A stretch of 50,823 nt of DNA from Enhydrobacter aerosaccus (GTDB lineage: Bacteria > Pseudomonadota > Alphaproteobacteria > Reyranellales > Reyranellaceae), in assembly GCA_903915535.1 (NCBI GenBank), contig CAIWTJ010000072.1:1-50823 (forward strand), read 5' to 3'. This document shows positions 49,289 through 50,823 of this stretch, one piece after another (position 1 is the first letter of the stretch; each line of letters opens with the position of its first letter). The notes below the pieces were generated by a model. It saw only the letters and a list, made by a program, of their open reading frames with translations. It was not told the DNA's origin and did not search any database. The position numbers were made by a program, and so were the translations under genes.

Positions 49289-50017
49289 GTGCCGAACTTC
49301 TTCCAGCGCCTGTTCGGCGCGAAGCCCGTCGAGGACCCCTTCTCGGTCTTCCTCGCGCCCAACGCCCACGCCATCAACACCGCGCGCCAGTCCCATCTCG
49401 CGAGCCTCGGCCTCGACCTCAAGGGCAAGACCGTGCTCGAGGTCGGCGCCGGCATCGGCCTGCACACGCCGTTCTTCCTCGACCGCGGCTGCTCGGTGAC
49501 CGTGACCGACGGGCGGCCCGAGAACGTGGCCGAGATCGCGCGGCGTCATCCGGGCGTGAAGACCGCGATCGTCGACCTCGAGCAGGACCGGCCGATCGAG
49601 CTCGGCCGCTTCGACGTGATCTATTGCTATGGCCTGCTCTATCATCTCTCCAACCCGCAGCGCGCGCTCGCGCGGCTGGCCGATGTCTGCGACGGCCAGC
49701 TGCTGCTCGAGACGGCGGTGTCGCCGGGCACGCACGACGAGCTGCTGCTGGTGCGCGATCCCGATGCCTTCAACCAGGCGATCTCGGGCATCGGCTGCCG
49801 GCCGACGCGCCTGTGGATCCTCAACCGCCTGAAGTCGCTGTTCGGCTACGGCTACATCCCGCGCACCCAGCCCGACCATGTCGACTTCCCGGCCGACTGG
49901 GTGCACACGCCGATCCAGACCATGCACCGCTCGATCTTCGTGGGCTCGCGCACGCCGCTCGCGCTGCCCACGCTCACCGACCAAGTGACGAACGAGCAGC
50001 CGATCTTCAAGGATTGA
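49289..50017 (+). CDS. class I SAM-dependent methyltransferase
   Basis: This 242-residue methyltransferase starts at GTG 49289, directly after the previous TAA. Motif I is KTVLEVGAGIGLHTPFFLDR, motif II the acidic end VTVTDGRPENV, then FDVIYCYGLLYHLSNPQRAL is the Methyltransf_11/25-type motif IV. TAVSPGTHDELLLVRD and the C-terminal RSIFVGSR follow. No membrane or targeting segment is present. Direct abutment with another methyltransferase suggests two steps on one substrate, perhaps a surface saccharide given the neighbouring membrane proteins, but this is inference. Confidence 0.85.
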   Translation: MPNFFQRLFGAKPVEDPFSVFLAPNAHAINTARQSHLASLGLDLKGKTVLEVGAGIGLHTPFFLDRGCSVTVTDGRPENVAEIARRHPGVKTAIVDLEQDRPIELGRFDVIYCYGLLYHLSNPQRALARLADVCDGQLLLETAVSPGTHDELLLVRDPDAFNQAISGIGCRPTRLWILNRLKSLFGYGYIPRTQPDHVDFPADWVHTPIQTMHRSIFVGSRTPLALPTLTDQVTNEQPIFKD

Positions 50018-50061
50018 AGCTCGTGGGAAGCGCGCCACTCCAGCGGCGCACTCCTGGGACA

Positions 50062-50553
50062 TCACGACCCGTCATCCTCCGCCATTGAATCGACCCACGG
50101 CACCTGGAGCACCTCCTCCCAGGTGAGCACGTCGTGCGGGCCCGGCCGGATGTCCTTCGTCCAGCGCGGCCTCGGAGGAGGTGGCGGCGGAGGAGGAGGC
50201 CGTGCGGGTTCGCACCCTTCGAGACGCTCGCTGCGCTTGCTCCTCAGGGTGAGGTTTTTGTCGGTCGACCGGTCACGCACACCCTCATCCTGAGGAGCGC
50301 TGCGCAGCGGCGCGTCTCGAAGGATGGGCACCACACGAGATACCTTCGCGCGCTGCTTCGCGCGGGGCGGCGGCAGCAGGTGCCGGATTTTTCTCCACCT
50401 CGCCGCGACGTCGGGATGGGCCGCCGCATGATCGGACATTTCCTGCAGCATCCCCACGAGCTTGCGCGCGAGCTGCGCACGGACGAACACGCCCTCCGTC
50501 TCGAGCCAGCGCACACCGGCATCGAGCCGCCGCAGCCGGCTCTTCACGCTCAC
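50062..50553 (-). CDS. hypothetical protein with repeat-derived middle section
   Basis: The 163-residue frame starts at GTG 50553, overlapping the DUF5681-like gene stop as GTGA. The N-terminal third is helical (SRLRRLDAGVRWLETEGVFV, RAQLARKLVGMLQEM) and looks like a real small protein. Residues about 76-113 are the translation of two inverted palindromic repeats (giving peptides such as LRDAPLRSAPQDEG and SKRSERLEG). A run of prolines (PPPPPPPPPRP) and an acidic end follow. The repeats are in frame and do not break the gene, so the middle is probably a late insertion tolerated between two functional ends. No family recognised. Confidence 0.6.
   Translation of the reverse strand: MSVKSRLRRLDAGVRWLETEGVFVRAQLARKLVGMLQEMSDHAAAHPDVAARWRKIRHLLPPPRAKQRAKVSRVVPILRDAPLRSAPQDEGVRDRSTDKNLTLRSKRSERLEGCEPARPPPPPPPPPRPRWTKDIRPGPHDVLTWEEVLQVPWVDSMAEDDGS
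50216..50254 (-). repeat. REP-like palindromic repeat, copy 1
   Basis: CCTTCGAGACGCTCGCTGCG at the left and GCTCCTCAGGGTGAGG at the right are the hallmarks of a dispersed alphaproteobacterial palindrome (bracketed by CTTCGAGAC and CCTGAGG). It is in reverse orientation to copy 2, 28 bp away. Confidence 0.7.
50283..50327 (+). repeat. REP-like palindromic repeat, copy 2
   Basis: CCTCATCCTGAGGAGCGCTG begins this copy and GCGTCTCGAAGGATGG ends it, with a GCTGCGCAGC palindrome in the centre that would form a hairpin. With copy 1 it forms an inverted pair of the kind found as BIME-type units, here inside a coding frame. Confidence 0.7.
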
Positions 50554-50823
50554 GCGAGCCCGTCCTTGTACTGACGCAGCCGCGCGTCGAGCTGGTCGAT
50601 CTTCGCCTCCTGCGCCACCAGCTCGAAGGCGCGGCGGTGCGTCTCCAGCATCGTCGACAGCGACGCGCCGTCCTGCGCCGTCAGCCGACCGTCGCTCACC
50701 GCCGCCGCCACGGCGGCATGCGCGTCGAGCAGATCGGCCGGCGTGCGGATGTCCGGCAGCTCGACCTGCAGCGCGCGGCCCTTGGGCGCCGCCCAGATGC
50801 GGCTCAGCACCAGCCGCGCGGCG
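50550..50823 (-). CDS. DUF5681-like protein, C-terminal part
   Basis: The visible 90 residues are the end of a protein that enters from beyond the right edge. LVLSRIWAAPKGRALQVELP, DLLDAHAAVAAAVSDGRLTA and the closing helix (SLSTMLETHRRAFELVAQEA) fit the C-terminal half of DUF5681 proteins, small proteins often found near phage or transposon-like genes. The motif order (basic R-I-P-like linker, D-L-x-D-A, G-R-L-T, coiled end) supports this. An internal GTG at 50810 is not likely the true start, because the frame continues upstream to the window edge. The next gene overlaps it by 4 bp. Confidence 0.6.
   Translation of the reverse strand, partial: AARLVLSRIWAAPKGRALQVELPDIRTPADLLDAHAAVAAAVSDGRLTAQDGASLSTMLETHRRAFELVAQEAKIDQLDARLRQYKDGLA

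Noticed and set aside
46982..50065. A single 1027-residue minus-strand frame covering the second membrane protein and the region opposite both methyltransferases
   Set aside because: The part beyond 48352 is antisense to two convincing methyltransferases and shows no protein family; only 46982-48352 is supported.

Overview
The window is high-GC DNA from a free-living alphaproteobacterium. Pointers are a cyclic beta-1,2-glucan synthase, a DUF992 protein, a Bug-type solute receptor and the palindromic repeat family that places CTCATCCTGAGGAGC and GTCTCGAAGGATG around a hairpin. The mix resembles Reyranella or another Rhodospirillales/Hyphomicrobiales relative, but that placement is inference. 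Genes are dense, many overlap by 4 bp (ATGA/GTGA), and GTG starts are frequent.

Left part (1-10.5 kb). A partial isochorismatase-like hydrolase diverges from a three-gene run: sarcosine-oxidase-like flavoenzyme, IlvD/Edd sugar-acid dehydratase and family 2 glycosyltransferase. Next comes a pair that looks like a type XI (SLAM-type) secretion system. It is a TPR plus outer-membrane beta-barrel protein, split by an in-frame TAA, followed 23 bp later by a 984-residue secreted protein with an N-terminal FecR domain and a TbpB-like C-terminal barrel. Converging on it are mobB, fdhD and a DUF992 gene; the first two serve formate dehydrogenase maturation.

Centre (10.8-27.3 kb). ndvB (2857 aa) and pgm overlap and together supply and polymerise glucose; an internally shortened acyltransferase-3 gene follows. 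A small element (AlpA-like excisionase plus P4-type integrase) lies against the 3' end of the selenocysteine tRNA gene. Phased short repeats fill the gap between integrase and tRNA. selA, selB and selC follow one another on the minus strand, so the selenocysteine insertion machinery (without selD) is one cluster. With fdhD and mobB nearby, a selenocysteine- and molybdenum-containing formate dehydrogenase elsewhere in the genome is likely.

Right part (27.4-50.8 kb). Mostly catabolic and surface genes: an SGNH-like membrane-anchored protein, a lone CoxL-type molybdenum subunit, a GlcG/HbpS-like protein, an OafA-type acyltransferase-SGNH fusion, a PhyH-family oxygenase with HxG instead of HxD, a 5-oxoprolinase set (pxpA divergent from pxpBC), DoxX, an amidohydrolase, a Bug receptor, an acyl-CoA carboxylase beta subunit and an LLM flavin monooxygenase. 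A lipoprotein-muramidase pair follows, then two tandem paralogous polytopic membrane proteins, two adjacent methyltransferases, and a small gene whose coding region contains two palindromic repeats, next to a DUF5681-like gene cut by the window edge.
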